Source of the DNA: Malurus cyaneus samueli
Taxonomy: Eukaryota; Chordata; Aves; Passeriformes; Maluridae
Assembly (NCBI GenBank): GCA_009741485.1
Contig: CM019214.1
Span: 52,531,310 to 52,595,309, forward strand
DNA length: 64,000 nt
Direction of reading: 5' to 3'
The position numbers were made by a program, and so were the translations under genes. Each line of letters starts with the position of its first letter. The first letter of the stretch is position 1. The notes under the pieces are model-generated. The model searched no databases, was not told where the DNA came from, and saw only the letters and a list, made by a program, of their open reading frames with translations. Positions 34,701 to 46,885 of this stretch are shown here, piece by piece.

Positions 34701-37700
34701 TCACCCATGGACAATGAAAACAAAGTCACCCTGCCTACAAGTCTGCAGCTACAAATTATTATTCAATTTATCTCTATCTATGTAGACTGTTATCAGTAGC
34801 TATGGGCACTAAAGGGAGCTCCAGCTGAGCTCTCATTTTTGCTTCAGGAGCTGTGTAGCCACTTACCTGCCTAAGATCACTCCTGGCAGCATCCTCAGAG
34901 TCTGTGACTTGGGTTTATATGTCCATCAATGCCAGGGCTTTGGGTAAATGAATTAATCTGCCTACCCACCACTATTATTCTGTCTTCTCCCTTCTCCCTT
35001 GAAAAAGCACAATTTCCTACTTCATTTGAAAAATGTTACCCACTTGACTGCTCCATCCCACTCTTAATCATATTTATTCTCTTCATTTTATCTGATGCAC
35101 ATAAATGTACTCCACATCCCAAGTGGGACCTCACTTCCCTGTTCTGGTTGTAACTCATTTTAGCACATGATTTATTCAAGAACTTTTACATCAAGACTGC
35201 ACCTCTTTTTCATGGTATTCCATGGTTTTTTGTAACTTTTTTCCTCAGAATTACTGGGGCAACATATAATCATTCAGATTTTTGGCTGATGTTCATCAAT
35301 CTGATTTCTTTAAATTCTCTATTTTTAGAGTATTATGTTGTATCACTAGTGAACTCCCAAAAGGTCTCTGGATGACCACATAAATACGCGTTCCAAAGAC
35401 TTACCTGGTTGGACTTCTGCATTATATATGTCCAGAGGGATTTGGCATAAGTATATATGGCATTTTCCTTTCCAAATGAGTTTTTGACAGACTATATCCA
35501 TTTATGTAATGCTAATAAAAATGAATGAAAAAGCTCTCACATTTAAACAAATTATCATTTCTCACTTATAAGACTGGAAACATGTTTTTATAGAGCCTGT
35601 TTGGCCAACTCCTTTCATTAGCTTACTCTGTTAGCAATTCAAACTCAAAGAATGCTTTTTCCCTACCGTGTTTTTAGAATTGATCACTTTTCTCATGGGC
35701 ACTTTCTCTCGATCATCCATTGTAATAAGAGAGAGATTTTCACTAATTCAACTCATACTCAGAAATAATTTTCCACTGTTTCACAATTATTTCACTTGAG
35801 TTTACAGCTCTTTCTCTGTCATCCAGGTACATGTTTCCAAAGCTGCTGAGGTCGATATAGGCACCAGTCTCAACGGGTCAGTAGCCTTATTGCAATATTT
35901 TCTTTGTCTCTCTGCTGCTGCTATATATTGTCATCTGCAAACTTTGTTGGGGAAAAGAGCAAAAGGATAAAGCAGAAATGGTTCTAGGTGATGACAGAAA
36001 ACTAAAAATAAAATTAAGAATGAATGTGATAAAGATAATAACATTCAAGAGACAGAATTCTTTTCTCATATGGCTCAGTTCATGTTGACTATATCCACAA
36101 AAAGACACATACACCATCACAGTTTCTAAACTATATGCAGATTAAATATATTGACACCCAAAAGTAGTCAGATAGTTCTTAATAACTTGTTAAGAAATGT
36201 TAAAGAAAGGAAAATTAGGAAAAATATTAGGAAGGGATAGAAATAAAGGAAATAATTTCAAAGCTAGTAATATCTACATATTTACCTTTTATATAGTTCC
36301 CTGGAAAATGACAGTAAACTGTCCCTGCCTCAAGTCTCTTTCAAAGATCAAACTTAAGTCTTGCCTAAATAGTTTTTTGTGTTAAGGAAAAAGCTCACCA
36401 AGTGGTAGCTAATTGAGCATATCTCAATTTGCAAAAATTGTTAAGGAAAACAGTTGAAACTGAAGAGTAGCAATGACAATGAATATCATTAAAACTGGTT
36501 GGTAACAAATACATCTTGTCCTATTAATTTCATTGTTATTATATGTGTAAATAAAATGAGCAATTATATGTGTAAATAAAAAGAGGCCCAATGAAATCTC
36601 TAAGACTTAAAAATATTCTCCTAAGGGAGCCAGCTATAAACTCCTTTGTTTAACATACTAAAATGCTGCAACATAAAATAATCGATGATTCACCATGAAA
36701 ATTCTTTTCCATATGTGATCTCTATGAGTCAAGGATCTATAAAACCAATCAATTTTCAGGGGCTGTCTCTCCTATTTCTTCACCAGTAATTTCTATTATC
36801 ACTGGAAAAACGAAGTGGCCAAGAAAGATGCCAGTGATATGTTGCTAGTTATCTGTATTTAAAATGCAAATCTTTTATTCTAATGCTGCTATTACATATA
36901 GTATTTTTAAAAAATCAAAACACTGGTGTGCATACAATTATATCCAAGTAGAAATATGTTGCAATCAATTTTCATGTTTGTTGGTGGAAATAAAAATGGA
37001 ATTGAAAGTTGATACACTTTTATTCATTAATGTTCTCATCCTAATCTAGTACAAGAGTACCGACCTGATGCAATTCCATCATATAATTAGACCATGGAAG
37101 ATCAAATGTCTTTTTTTTGCCTTGCTAAAACAAACTCAGGACTATGTTAAATATCTATAGTTTGATTTGTCCCCTTCCTGTGAATGGGCTTCTTAGCTGC
37201 ACATATAGTAAATGAAAATTAGAAAGAAAAAGAAAAAAGAAAACTAGTAAAAAATTGAAAACATTGAATATAAGTGTTTTTCAGGCACTTGAGTTGCTAA
37301 TAATTTTATCTAGTCTACCACATTTATCTCGTTTATGGGGGTTTCTTCAGAGTTCTGCTTATGTTCTGCACAACAACTTTATTTTTCTATTATCCATTAA
37401 AAGAACAGTAATATGTCAAATTCCCCCAAATTGTGAGGAAACAAAGACATTAATTTTAAAATAAACCAAATCTTTGAAATTGTAGAACACAGATATCTGA
37501 GTCTTACTTATGACAGCATTATGAATTAGTTCCACTCAGAACATGGGTAAATAAATGAAAATAAGTAGGAACACTTATTACATTTCAGTATTTGTTAATT
37601 TGTATTTTTTAACCTGCGCACAAGTTTTGTTGAGGCTTACTTGAAATGTGACAAAGTATGAAAAATGAGGCTGATGAAAACAGTGGCAATAGAAATTAAA

Positions 37701-38009
37701 AACTTATTTCCACATTAGAGTTTTAAAAGATATGCTAATAACAAAACATCAATTTTAGGTGATATTCCAATCAGAACTAACATCTTGTAGAACACCAATT
37801 ATCCTGAACATACAAACTAAAACTAAATCTTGTAGAGGGGAAAATTAAGGTTCTTACATAAAATAAAAGCTATGTAAGTTTTCTCCTCATTCTCACATAT
37901 GCAAACTCTTTCAAGCAGGTCAAAATTTCACCTAGCTTAATGAACTTCCAAATTAATTTCATAGCTCTGAAATACATAAAATATTCAAGTCTTTATCTCT
38001 TTATGCATT
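34701..38009. other. Unique, very AT-rich DNA, no gene recognised
   Basis: No element recognised apart from a small direct repeat (36538-36581). No retroviral internal sequence is present between LTR copies 2 and 3, so these are not the two ends of one provirus. Confidence 0.55.
36538..36581 (+). repeat. Direct repeat, two identical 19-bp copies 25 bp apart
   Basis: ATTATATGTGTAAATAAAA occurs at 36538-36556 and again at 36563-36581, a small tandem duplication with a 6-base spacer. Confidence 0.9.
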
Positions 38010-38595
38010 TGAGCTAGTTTTGGTTGGTGTAGGGTTAACTTTCTTCACAGTGTCTGGTGTGGGTGTCTGTTTTGGGTTTGTGCTGAACACAGGGTTGATA
38101 ATACAGAGATGTTTTTGTTATTGCTGAGCAGGGCTCAGACAGAGCCAAGGCCTTTTCTACTTTTCCTACTGCCACACTGAGAAGGAAGTCAGGGATCTTT
38201 GGGAGGTTGGAAAGAGACACATCCGGGACAGGTGAACCAAACTGACCAAAGGAATATTCCAGACCATATGGCATCATGCTTATTATAAAAAGTGGGGGAA
38301 GAGGGAGGAAAAGGGGGGACATTTGGAGCCATGGTGTTTGTTTGCCCATCTCACCCTTATGTATGATGGGGCCCTGCTCTCCTGGAGACAGCTGAACACT
38401 TGTCTGTCCATGGGAAGCAGGGAATGAATTCCTTGTTTTGCTTTGCTTGCAAGTGTAGCTTTTGCTCTCCCTATTAAACTGTCTTTTATTCCAACCCATG
38501 GATTTTCTCACTTTTGGCCTTCCCAATCTCTCTCTAGTCCTGCTGGTGGAGAAGTGAGCAAACAGCTGCATTGGCTGCTGGCTCCATTGGTGACA
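38010..38595 (+). mobile_element. Solo ERVL-like LTR (copy 3)
   Basis: It begins TGAGCTAGTTTTGG, aligned with the TGTGCTGGTTTTGG start of copy 1, and ends '...gctccattggtgaca'. It carries a TATA-like tataaaa (38284-38290) and attaaa (38473-38478) followed by the family 'ccaacccatgg' block. The antisense 178-codon open frame at 38035-38571 lies wholly within this LTR and resembles no protein. No proviral genes adjoin it. Confidence 0.88.
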
Positions 38596-41500
38596 GAATA
38601 ATGAAAATGTACCAAAATACTTTATTAAAGAGTGGTGTACAATATTTTATTTCTTTATTGAAATTGCTGTTCTCTAGTTTTCACAGCTACACTAATTTTC
38701 CTTGTTGTACTAAACGTATTTTTTTAGTATATCCTTCTACTGACTTAAGGAATGAGAAATGTGGATTTAACCTTTTTTTGTTTTGAGCTTGTGTTTTTTC
38801 CTTCCACTTTTCCCTATCAGTGCTACCTGACTGCACTCATTCATTGCTATTCTCAGAGAGAAGTTTTGTTCTGTACTTTCCCAGTGTCCTAGCTTGTCTA
38901 CGGTATTGTTTATATTTTCAATTTTAGGAACTGATTTTGCACATATCAAGGTCATGGGAAGTTTGGAGCTGAACTGAGTAACAATGAAGTCAGGACTTTA
39001 CATGGAAAACTGGGTAACAGACTTGCATTAAAAAAATATAAATAACACTAAAATGTATTCTCAAAAACTCATTTGGAGTGGAGGGGTTGCCAGGAAGACA
39101 TATAGCATCAAAAATAGACTCTGAATGGCAAAATGAGACATGTCAGAAACAGTGATTGATAGGGGAAAAAAATCACCAAGCAAGGAAGGAAAGGAAAAAG
39201 ATAAAGTAAATAGAACTGCAGGGAGGAAAAGAAGGGATACAATCCATTCTATTAAATGAGTTGACACTAAAGTTAGCAGGCTGTTTTATTTATAACCAAT
39301 GCATTTTTATATCATTTGGTTTAATGAAAATGTAGTAATCCTAAACCAGCAGCCTTAATCAGTTCTCACTGATGAAGGAATTATGAGAATGAAATTTTTT
39401 GGTTTTGTCGGTATTTTTTTATGAATCTGGAATACCAATGTTTGTACAAAATGTTTGGAATTGATCATGTTCAGAACCCAAAATTTAGTATCACTGACCT
39501 TTAAACATATTTCATAATGAAAATGAAGTTTCTCATCATTTGGAACCAAAATTTCCTGTATTTTCATTTGTTTTGCAATGCATACTATTTCTCTCTTTAT
39601 GACCTATGAAAAACTTACACAGAACTTGTTAACACTTTTATTTAGGGAAGTATATTGATCTTAGTGTTGCCAAGGCAGCCAAGCCACTTGTAATGAATGT
39701 AACACTCACACTGAGCGAAAAATAGAGAAATATTTTTCCAAATGAGAAGACTTAATTTGCCCAACATGTGAGCTGTACAGCCAAAGAAAAAGATCATTTT
39801 TCAACAACTGGGTTAGGAGAGATGTTTGAATAAGTCTTTGTTCGAGCTCATTGGTGTTAATCATTTGCTATGAATATTTGTTTGATAACAATGCAATAAA
39901 ATTTTGCTGGCTGTCATATGCAATCCTACAGAAAAAACAAAATCCAGTGGTTCAAGAAGATACCATCTTCAGCTGTTAGTTTAAGACTATATGAAAACAC
40001 ACTAGAATTGTAGTTTACTTGAGCTAGCCTCACTTTAAGAAACCTTGGGAGAATACACTGCTGCTAGTAGGGCTCAACACTAACTTTCCAAACTGCTTTA
40101 ATTCTATTCACAGTAGGCTGTCTCTCCACACCTCCATCTTCTGTCTGAATAAGGGAATAAAATAATGTGTTCTCTTTAAGCAGCACCATCTCCCATCTCA
40201 GAAGATTATTAGATGAGCATAAACACCAGGAACTGGCCCATACCTACTTCCCATTAGCAATTCAGTAACTGGAATACCAGTCTCTGCCTTCCAAGATCCT
40301 AACCAGTTCACTAAGCTCAAAATCACTTGTTTATTTATTTCTCAGCAGCATAATGAATCTTGAATTATTTTCCTCTGAGTAAATAGTGGAGTTTTGAAAG
40401 GAACACCTTTTGCCACCGTCCTCCTGACATCCCGACAGTGAGGTCACCCCTCAGAAATAGGAGCTCTTGGTTTGAATCAGTGACTCAGTAAACATGAAAT
40501 CTGAGACAGCAGTAGCAGCTAAGATAGTGAAATCTGATAATGATTCTTTGAGACACACATGCCCAAAACTTTTGCTCAGAAGTGATAACACTAGCATCTA
40601 AATGACTCACCTTCCTTTCTGGTGGGAGATATTTATGCACACATATATAATCATATAAACATGTATTTGCAATATAACATCTTTATGCACTTCTTGGGGA
40701 AGAGATTTTTTCCTCTAAGTAGAAAACTGAAGAAATAAAAATGCAATGTACCATGAAGAAATACTATGTTTTTCTCTTTATAGCAGTACATCATAAGTGC
40801 TATGAGGCCTTTGCAGTAAGATTCAAGCCCATTTCAAATTTCATCTTTCTTTAATTAAGGTAAATGAGATGCCCATTCTCCATTGAAAATTCATTTTAGG
40901 TTTCATATCTCAACTAGCTTGGTTTCCAGCTTATAACATAGGTTTTTTTGACTAATTCTTTAGCAGTTCACTTCCATATGTCTCTAAAGAAGCTTTCTTT
41001 TGCTATAAGGTCAGTCCTTGTTATGACTTCCAGATAAACTAGGAGGTCATTTCTGATGAGTGCAACCCTTCATAGTACACAGCGCATTCTATTTCAAAAC
41101 AAGTGACTAATGAACCATCCTTTGGCATCATTATTTTTGCCCCTAAATATTACACTTGATAATATGCTTTTGTAGCCTCACTGACAATGTGACGATCATT
41201 CCATCTGTTCCATGCAACACCTTATATTTTATATTTTCAGGTAGATTATTTACCTTTCAGTTTTCTCAACAGATATTTTAATCTTGTTCAAATTCCATCA
41301 GCATCCCAAACTGGAATATGACTGCAGATCCAGACAGTTCCCAGAAAAGCCTCTCAGGAATCTGGATTAACACTTGGATCACCATAAGTGTAAATTAAAT
41401 GTCTTCTGCACTCATCCTTCTTTGATCAGCCTCTCAGACACGGCACGTATGCTCAAAGCTATGATCAAACAGGATCATAAAATTCACCCCCAAAAAAACC

Positions 41501-41912
41501 CTCAAAAAACCAACAAACAAACAAAAAAGCAAGCACAAAAATGAAAACACAAACAGAAGAACAAACAAACAAACCAAGAATCCCTTCAGCAACTTGTAAG
41601 CTAGTACATGAATGGCTGTGGGTTATAGAAACTGTGCAAATGTAACAACAAAGCTGATGCTGCGGCATTCGGTTTTCATTTCGGTGGCCATCACAAAAAC
41701 CCTAGATAATATTTATATTATATTCTTTTCCCTCATATAAAAAGATGCTAATTAAGCTATGAAGATAAATTCATCCAACTTAAAGTTTCCTGTTTCTGCT
41801 GGCCTTGGATATAATCTCAAGTTATTGGTTAAAATATAAAAGAGTAAAATAATCCAGCCTACACATATTTTTAAATAATATTGGCTTAATTGATTGTTAG
41901 AAAAAAAAATAT
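38596..41912. other. Unique AT-rich DNA, no gene recognised
   Basis: No transposon recognised. A stretch at 39650-39900 is of high complexity and contains an HNF1-like half-site (gttaatcatt, 39856-39865). At 41488-41580 the plus strand is A-rich with CAAA and CAAACAAA runs. Confidence 0.5.
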
Positions 41913-42035
41913 ATCGTAGACTATCCTGAGATGGAAGGGACCCCCAAGGATTACAGATTGTAACTCCTGGCCCAGGACACTGTGATGCTGTCCTTCACAC
42001 GGAATTCAAGACTGTGCACCTGTAGCATTAGAAGA
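41913..42035 (-). mobile_element. CR1 LINE, short 3' fragment, minus strand
   Basis: The reversed CR1 3' end begins at about 41913 ('tatcctgagatggaaggga' and 'cctggcccaggacactgtg'). It is diverged, and its right boundary fades near 42035. It is non-coding. Confidence 0.78.
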
Positions 42036-42483
42036 CATTTCCATGCAGCTTGTGAAGGTACCAGAGCTTCAGAGAAGGCAGAATTCAAGGAAAAGAATGC
42101 TTCATGAAGTCAGATACACTGATTCCTATTCTGGAGCTCCAAATTCCTTCCTTTCCAAGCACATGATGTCCAGGTCAGTAGCCCAAATATCTTGGACACT
42201 GTTCATAGCCTCAGATGCCCAAAAGCATCTAAGATCTCAAACTCTAAACAACTAAGATGTTTATTGCCTACAGCTTTTGCCTGTAACAGCATTTCCTTTC
42301 AAAGCCTTTAGAGTCTTAACATTGTAAGCTGTTTTTTGAGCTTCTTCTATTACAGTAATTCTGGGATTTTTACATTTTCTCTTTCAGGAACAATGCCAAA
42401 AATTTTACTTTTCGGGAAAACCACTTGCCTAAGGAAATGCATATTCTGATTTATACCGTAAGTTTTATATTTTGTGCTCTAGA

Positions 42484-42560
42484 ATGACCCTGCTTGAGCA
42501 GGGAGCTTAGACCAGATGACCCTCTTTGGTCCCTTCCAACCTCACCCATTCTGTGATTTT
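42484..42560 (+). mobile_element. CR1 LINE, terminal 3' fragment, plus strand
   Basis: The sequence 'ccctgcttgagcagggag', 'ggtcccttccaacctcaccc' and 'attctgtgat' is the standard end of CR1. Fewer than 80 bases remain. It points toward the opposite strand from the CR1 fragment about 450 bases to its left. Confidence 0.9.
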
Positions 42561-43323
42561 TAATTTATACCTGATGTGTTAATGCTGATAATTAATAGGC
42601 TAAGGCTGGTCTTTTCATACTGTCAGGGATTATAGAAAGTACATTAAATCTTGGAAGTTTGCAGGAGTTAGCAGCTCTGTCTCCTCTTACTGTCAGATCT
42701 GTTCATCCCAGAAATCAATAGAGGTTTGAAGAATGTATTTACCCTGAATGCACAAACACACGTGGAAGTTTATGAATGAGAAGCAGCTGTAATTTAAAAC
42801 TGTGCCTGCAGATAGATGTCATGAATTATTTTTAGTAGTTACAATAACATATTGGGCAGAGGCCTAAAAAGCACTTGCACATATACTTGTACATATAAAT
42901 CCAAATCTGAGATTCTCATAATCTTCCCTCAGTTTCTGCACAACTGTTTAAATTCTGCATGCTCCCTACATTCTCTGAATTTAAATACATGCCTAAAAGA
43001 GCAACAGTCTTAGAAAACCAGGTGATTTGGCCCAAGTCTGCCATTGACCAGCATTTAGGCTGTCCTCTGCTTTTCTCCGTGAGAGGTTCTCTAAGGCAGT
43101 GAAAGCTAGGTGCAGGCACAAAATGCAGGTGTGGCAATTCCTGTCTTTTGAAATAGGTCAGTGGAAGTGTCAGGCTATCAAATGTTATATCAGGGAATAG
43201 CTAATTGATAAGAATACCTGCCCAGTGATAAATGATGGGATCAGGTTCCTTACAAAAAGAAATGACATTTCCTGTAAGATGACATAATGGCTATATGGTT
43301 TGCCCAGGAAGAAACTCAATTAC
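42561..43323. other. Unique DNA, no gene recognised
   Basis: No transposon or RNA gene seen. The right end adjoins the candidate exon on the minus strand. Confidence 0.5.
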
Positions 43324-43545
43324 CTTTTTATGGTGCAATAAACTTTGAAGTTCTTGCTGCAATAGCTGGCACCTCTTTGGGAAATGAGATGGAAAGCATC
43401 TGCTCTCCAAACAGACCATCCGCTGTTTAGGCTGACTCTCTAGAGACAGAAATTTGAATCCCTCAGGGAAAGGATGGTGTTCCAGCCAGCCAGCTGCTTC
43501 TTCCCAAATGCTCCAGCATGGAAGGGTAACATCACACAGCACATT
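43324..43545 (-). CDS. Candidate coding exon of unknown gene
   Basis: On the minus strand a 222-base stretch (74 codons) is open and sits exactly between splice-like signals. Upstream is a pyrimidine-rich acceptor reading 'ccttgctgttttgtcag' just right of 43545. Downstream is the donor AAG|GTAATT, with the intron starting at 43323. It begins and ends in phase 0. The peptide starts NVLCDVTLPCW, is rich in Cys, Leu, Gln and His, and ends LQSLLHHKK. I do not recognise it. The frame stays open a little past both signals (43291-43560), so the open length alone is not proof. No partner exon was identified nearby. It could be chance, a pseudo-exon, or an internal exon of a minus-strand gene whose other exons lie elsewhere. 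Confidence 0.22.
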
Positions 43546-44474
43546 CTGACAAAACAGCAAGGAGAGGCATCACTAATAACTCTCTGTCTAATAAAGATCC
43601 TTCTGCCACATTTTGAGAAGGGATCAATTCTTCTCACGTGTGTTAGGCTTGCTCAGCTCAATTGTAATTGATTAGTCCAATCGGAACATTTAACATAAAC
43701 TTGCCTGATAGACACAGATGGTATTCAGCCTGCTCAAGTCTGTTTCTATAATGAAGATATTCTATGTTTAAGAGAACTTTGAGTGTTTCTATTACTTTAA
43801 CAGAGAGATAATTGGTCCAGTCACTGATCTCATCCTGGGGTGGACACCCACACTTCATCATTGGAATACATCTCCAGCTCTGGGTAGCTATCAATCATAC
43901 CTAGGTCTAGATGCAATATAATTAGATCCAAGACACCTAGCTCACACACAGACAACGCCCCTAAAATTGAGATAGGTTGTCTCCTACCTTAGCTGCATTA
44001 AAAACCTTGGATGAAAAAGGGACAGGACACTCTTATGCAACTGGACTTGCATAGGAATAGGTTCAACATTATCATCTGAAAAATATCCTCAGGGATAGAA
44101 GCCAGGGAGTCAAACTTATCTACTGAGCAGACTCACTGGGTATAGATCCAGGGAAAGAGAATATTTAATTTCATGGAATTGCATGAGTTATGAGTCTGAC
44201 CCCATTAAATTTGTTTAATGATTACCTACATGGCTTGCAGAGTGGTCCCAAATTAAAGGTCAGCCTCTGATTTACCTGACACTGAATTTACACTGATTGC
44301 AGTCTGATAAACCCAGAGCTCTTCACTGGCTTCACATCAATGCTTTCCAGCTCTCACTTTCTGTCTGTGAAAAAAAGGTCTTCCAGCTTTCCAGAAGGCT
44401 GCTGACAACCCTTTAAAGACTTGAAAAACCAGTCAGTGAGTCATGTTTGGTGGGATGCTAATTAGCACTGATAA
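43546..44474. other. Unique DNA, no gene recognised
   Basis: No recognisable repeat or exon. The immediate left end contains the acceptor-like signal of the candidate exon on the minus strand. Confidence 0.5.
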
Positions 44475-44645
44475 TTAGTGCTTTATAATGCCTTTTATCT
44501 TCAAAGCACTTAGGAAATGCTGACTCGGCATTAATTCTCACAACATCTCATGTAACCTTGCTGAGTATACTAACAATTGAGCAGCTGATTAAAAAAAAAA
44601 AAAAAGACGGAGAGGAACACCTCAATGTCTAGTTTCTACCTGTGC
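44475..44645 (+). mobile_element. Possible MIR-type SINE remnant
   Basis: The order of 'gtgctttataatgcctttta', 'tcttcaaagcactta' and 'ggcattaattctcacaacat' followed by a purine-rich stretch resembles the 3' half of amniote MIR SINEs. In those, a 'cttcaaagcgctttacaaa', 'attaatcctcacaac' and 'aaactgaggc' order is typical. An A run (about 15) at 44591-44605 replaces the expected 'acagatgaggaaactg' portion. It is very diverged, and I call it from memory of block order only. Confidence 0.4.
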
Positions 44646-44989
44646 TCTCTAATATTTACATAAGTACATGACTTTGCAATAGGTTCCTACTATGAGCAGA
44701 AACTGACCACGTCACAAGTTCAGACAAGGCTGAATAAATTCCTTGAACTTAAAAACTGTTATATCTGTCATGTATACATTTATGTTTGTTTGCATTTCAC
44801 AATGTGAAATTGCACCCACACACCAGTTTTTGTGACTCCAATTTTTAGATGCCTGAATACTCCAGAGCTCCAGACAAAGCCTTATTCTTTATGCCTTATT
44901 CACAGGCAAAAATTTCAATATTAATTAAGGAATCCAACATCTAGCTGCTGTGAAACACAATTTATTTTTTGTAGGGCTAACCTTAAAAG
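44646..44989. other. Short unique stretch
   Basis: Nothing recognised between the MIR-like remnant and the CR1. Confidence 0.5.
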
Positions 44990-45768
44990 ATTCATAGAAG
45001 TGGAGCTCTGGAAAGAACCTCAAAGATCTTTCTTGTGCTCCTAGGGAAGATCAGATTTAATTTTTTTAACCAAAAACATACTGATCAATTTGTCTTTCTA
45101 GTAGCAGTAACAGCAGAGTGAACATCAAAGTTATATAGGGTTGGCCAGGGAAATTTCCAAGGCTGGAAATGTCATTACGTTTCTTGGCAATCTATTCAAG
45201 TGCCTAAAAATTTTCAGCCTGAAATTTTGTTCTTTATATTCAGTTACAATTTTCTTTTTTGCAACCTGTGGCAAAGAAATACCTCTTGTCTTTTTGCAGT
45301 TCACCTCCAACAAGAGTCTGTCTTTAGAAGGGACTTTTGGGTCACTGAAGACAGAAATTTAACCCCCTTTTAACTTTCTCTGCTCCAGATCCAGGAAATC
45401 CAGTTCAATCAGTCACATACAGTAAATGCTCCAGTCACTCAATCCTCATCATGACACTTTGCTGGACTCACTTTAGTGCTGGGGCTTGCAGAGCTGGACC
45501 CAATATCCCAGATATGACCTTCACAATGCTAGTAAAGGGGAACAGCTTTGACCCGCTACCTGCACTCTAATCTGGTGATTCACATTCAATTTGTTGCCCA
45601 CCAGCACCCCAAGGTCCTTTTCTGCCCTGCTGCTGTCTCAGCAGCCTGTATTGGTGCATGCATTTGCTCTGTCTCACATGCAGGACTTAGCATTTGCTTT
45701 TGCTAAACTCCATGAGGTTCCTCTCATGAAAGTATTAAGTAGAATCAACCCCAGTACTGGCCCCTGCT
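44990..45768 (-). mobile_element. CR1 LINE, left part (3' side), minus strand, interrupted by LTR
   Basis: The reversed CR1 3' end starts at about 44990 ('ttcatagaagtggagctctg'). Rightward are diverged 3'-UTR and C-terminal ORF2 blocks. These include 'gcaatctattcaagtgccta' (45188), the antisense 'caatttgttgcccaccagca' (45587) and 'ccccaaggtccttttctgcc' (45608), ending at 'cagtactggcccctgct'. There the LTR begins. The remainder of the CR1 resumes at 46349. It is older and more diverged than the CR1 at 47.7 kb. No frame survives. Confidence 0.85.
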
Positions 45769-46348
45769 TGTGATGGTTTTGCCTGGGATGATTTCTTTTG
45801 CTGTAGCTGATATGAGCTTATGTTTTGTATTTCTGATGGAAAAGTGTTGGTAACACAGGGATGTTTCAGTTATCACTGAACAGAGTGACGAGGTTTTTTC
45901 TGCTCCTCACCCCGCACCACCAGTGAGGAGGCTGGGGGTGCACAAGAAGTTGGGAGAGGACACAGCTGGGACAGCTGACCCCAGCTGACCAAGGGGTTAT
46001 CCCACACCATATGGTGTCATGTTCAGCATGTAAAGCTGGGGGAAGGAGAAGGAAGGGGTGGGGAGATGACTGGCATAATTGTTTGTCTTCCCAAGTCTCC
46101 ATAATGCATAATGGGGCCTTGCTTTCCTGAGGATGGCTGAACATCTGCCTGCCCACAGGAGGTGGTGCATGAATTCCTAGTAGTGCTTTGCTTGTCTGTG
46201 CAGTTTTTTGCTTTGCCTATTTAACTGCCTCTATCTCAGTCCATGAGTTTTCTCTTTTGCCCTTCCAATTCTCTCCATCATCCCAAAATAGGTGGAGCAA
46301 GCGAGTGGCTGCAGGGGCTGAGTTGCCAGATGGGGTTAAATCACAATA
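45769..46348 (+). mobile_element. Solo ERVL-like LTR (copy 4), inserted in a CR1
   Basis: It begins TGTGATGGTTTTGCCTGGG and ends 'ggggttaaatcacaata', matching the ends of copy 1. The TATA position reads catgtaaag and the polyadenylation hexamer reads atttaa, so both signals have decayed. The 'cagctgggacagctgacccc' and 'aatggggccttgctttcctg' blocks are well kept. CR1 sequence flanks both sides and reads continuously when the LTR is removed. I could not see an exact target-site duplication. Confidence 0.9.
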
Positions 46349-46885
46349 TCAAGGAATATCACTGCCAGTTAGACTTCAATTTGTTGTCCATTACCATAAA
46401 GCCTGAAGTTTCCAGACAGATTTTCACCCAGTTTGTATTCCATCCAGTCTTCATCTCCTCTTGTAGGCTACGTTTGTTATGGGACACTCTTGTCAAAGTC
46501 CTTGCTTGTTCCGAGGTGAATGATGCAGACCACTCCCTCCAGCCCACACAGAGTCACCAGCATCTGGGAAGGCAATCAGTCAAGCATGTTTTGGCCTGGG
46601 TAAATCCATGCTGTTCCCAAACAGCCTCTTGTCCTTCACATGCTTGAAAACAATTTCTGTGAGGTCTTTCTCCCTAATCCTCTAAGAGACTGAAGGCAGA
46701 CTCAATGACCCATTGTTCACTTTATCATTCTTCCTGCCCTTTCTAAAAAGCATGTAATATCTGCTGTTTCCCCATCATCAGGGACCTCCTTCAATCACCA
46801 TGAACATTCAAAGACAACTGACAGTGGTCTCACAGTGGTATCAGTAAGCTCTTCAACTTTTCTTCATCCTTAAACATTTCTAACT
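46349..46885 (-). mobile_element. CR1 LINE, right part (RT region), minus strand
   Basis: This continues the CR1 cut by LTR copy 4. On the minus strand it corresponds to the RT-coding region. Antisense blocks include 'ggaatatcactgccagttag' (46353), 'gtaaatccatgctgttccca' (46600) and 'atcagggacctccttcaatc' (46778), which lie in that order in CR1. Similarity fades near 46885. It is broken by stops and frameshifts. Confidence 0.85.

Noticed and set aside
38035..38571. 178-codon minus-strand ORF, the longest in the window
   Set aside because: It lies antisense inside solo LTR copy 3, shows no protein family features, and the other LTR copies do not preserve the frame.
33496..38595. LTR copies 2 and 3 as the two ends of one provirus
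   Set aside because: They are same-strand and about 3.8 kb apart, but the DNA between them has no gag, pol or env trace, looks like old LINE plus unique DNA, and the two copies differ too much.
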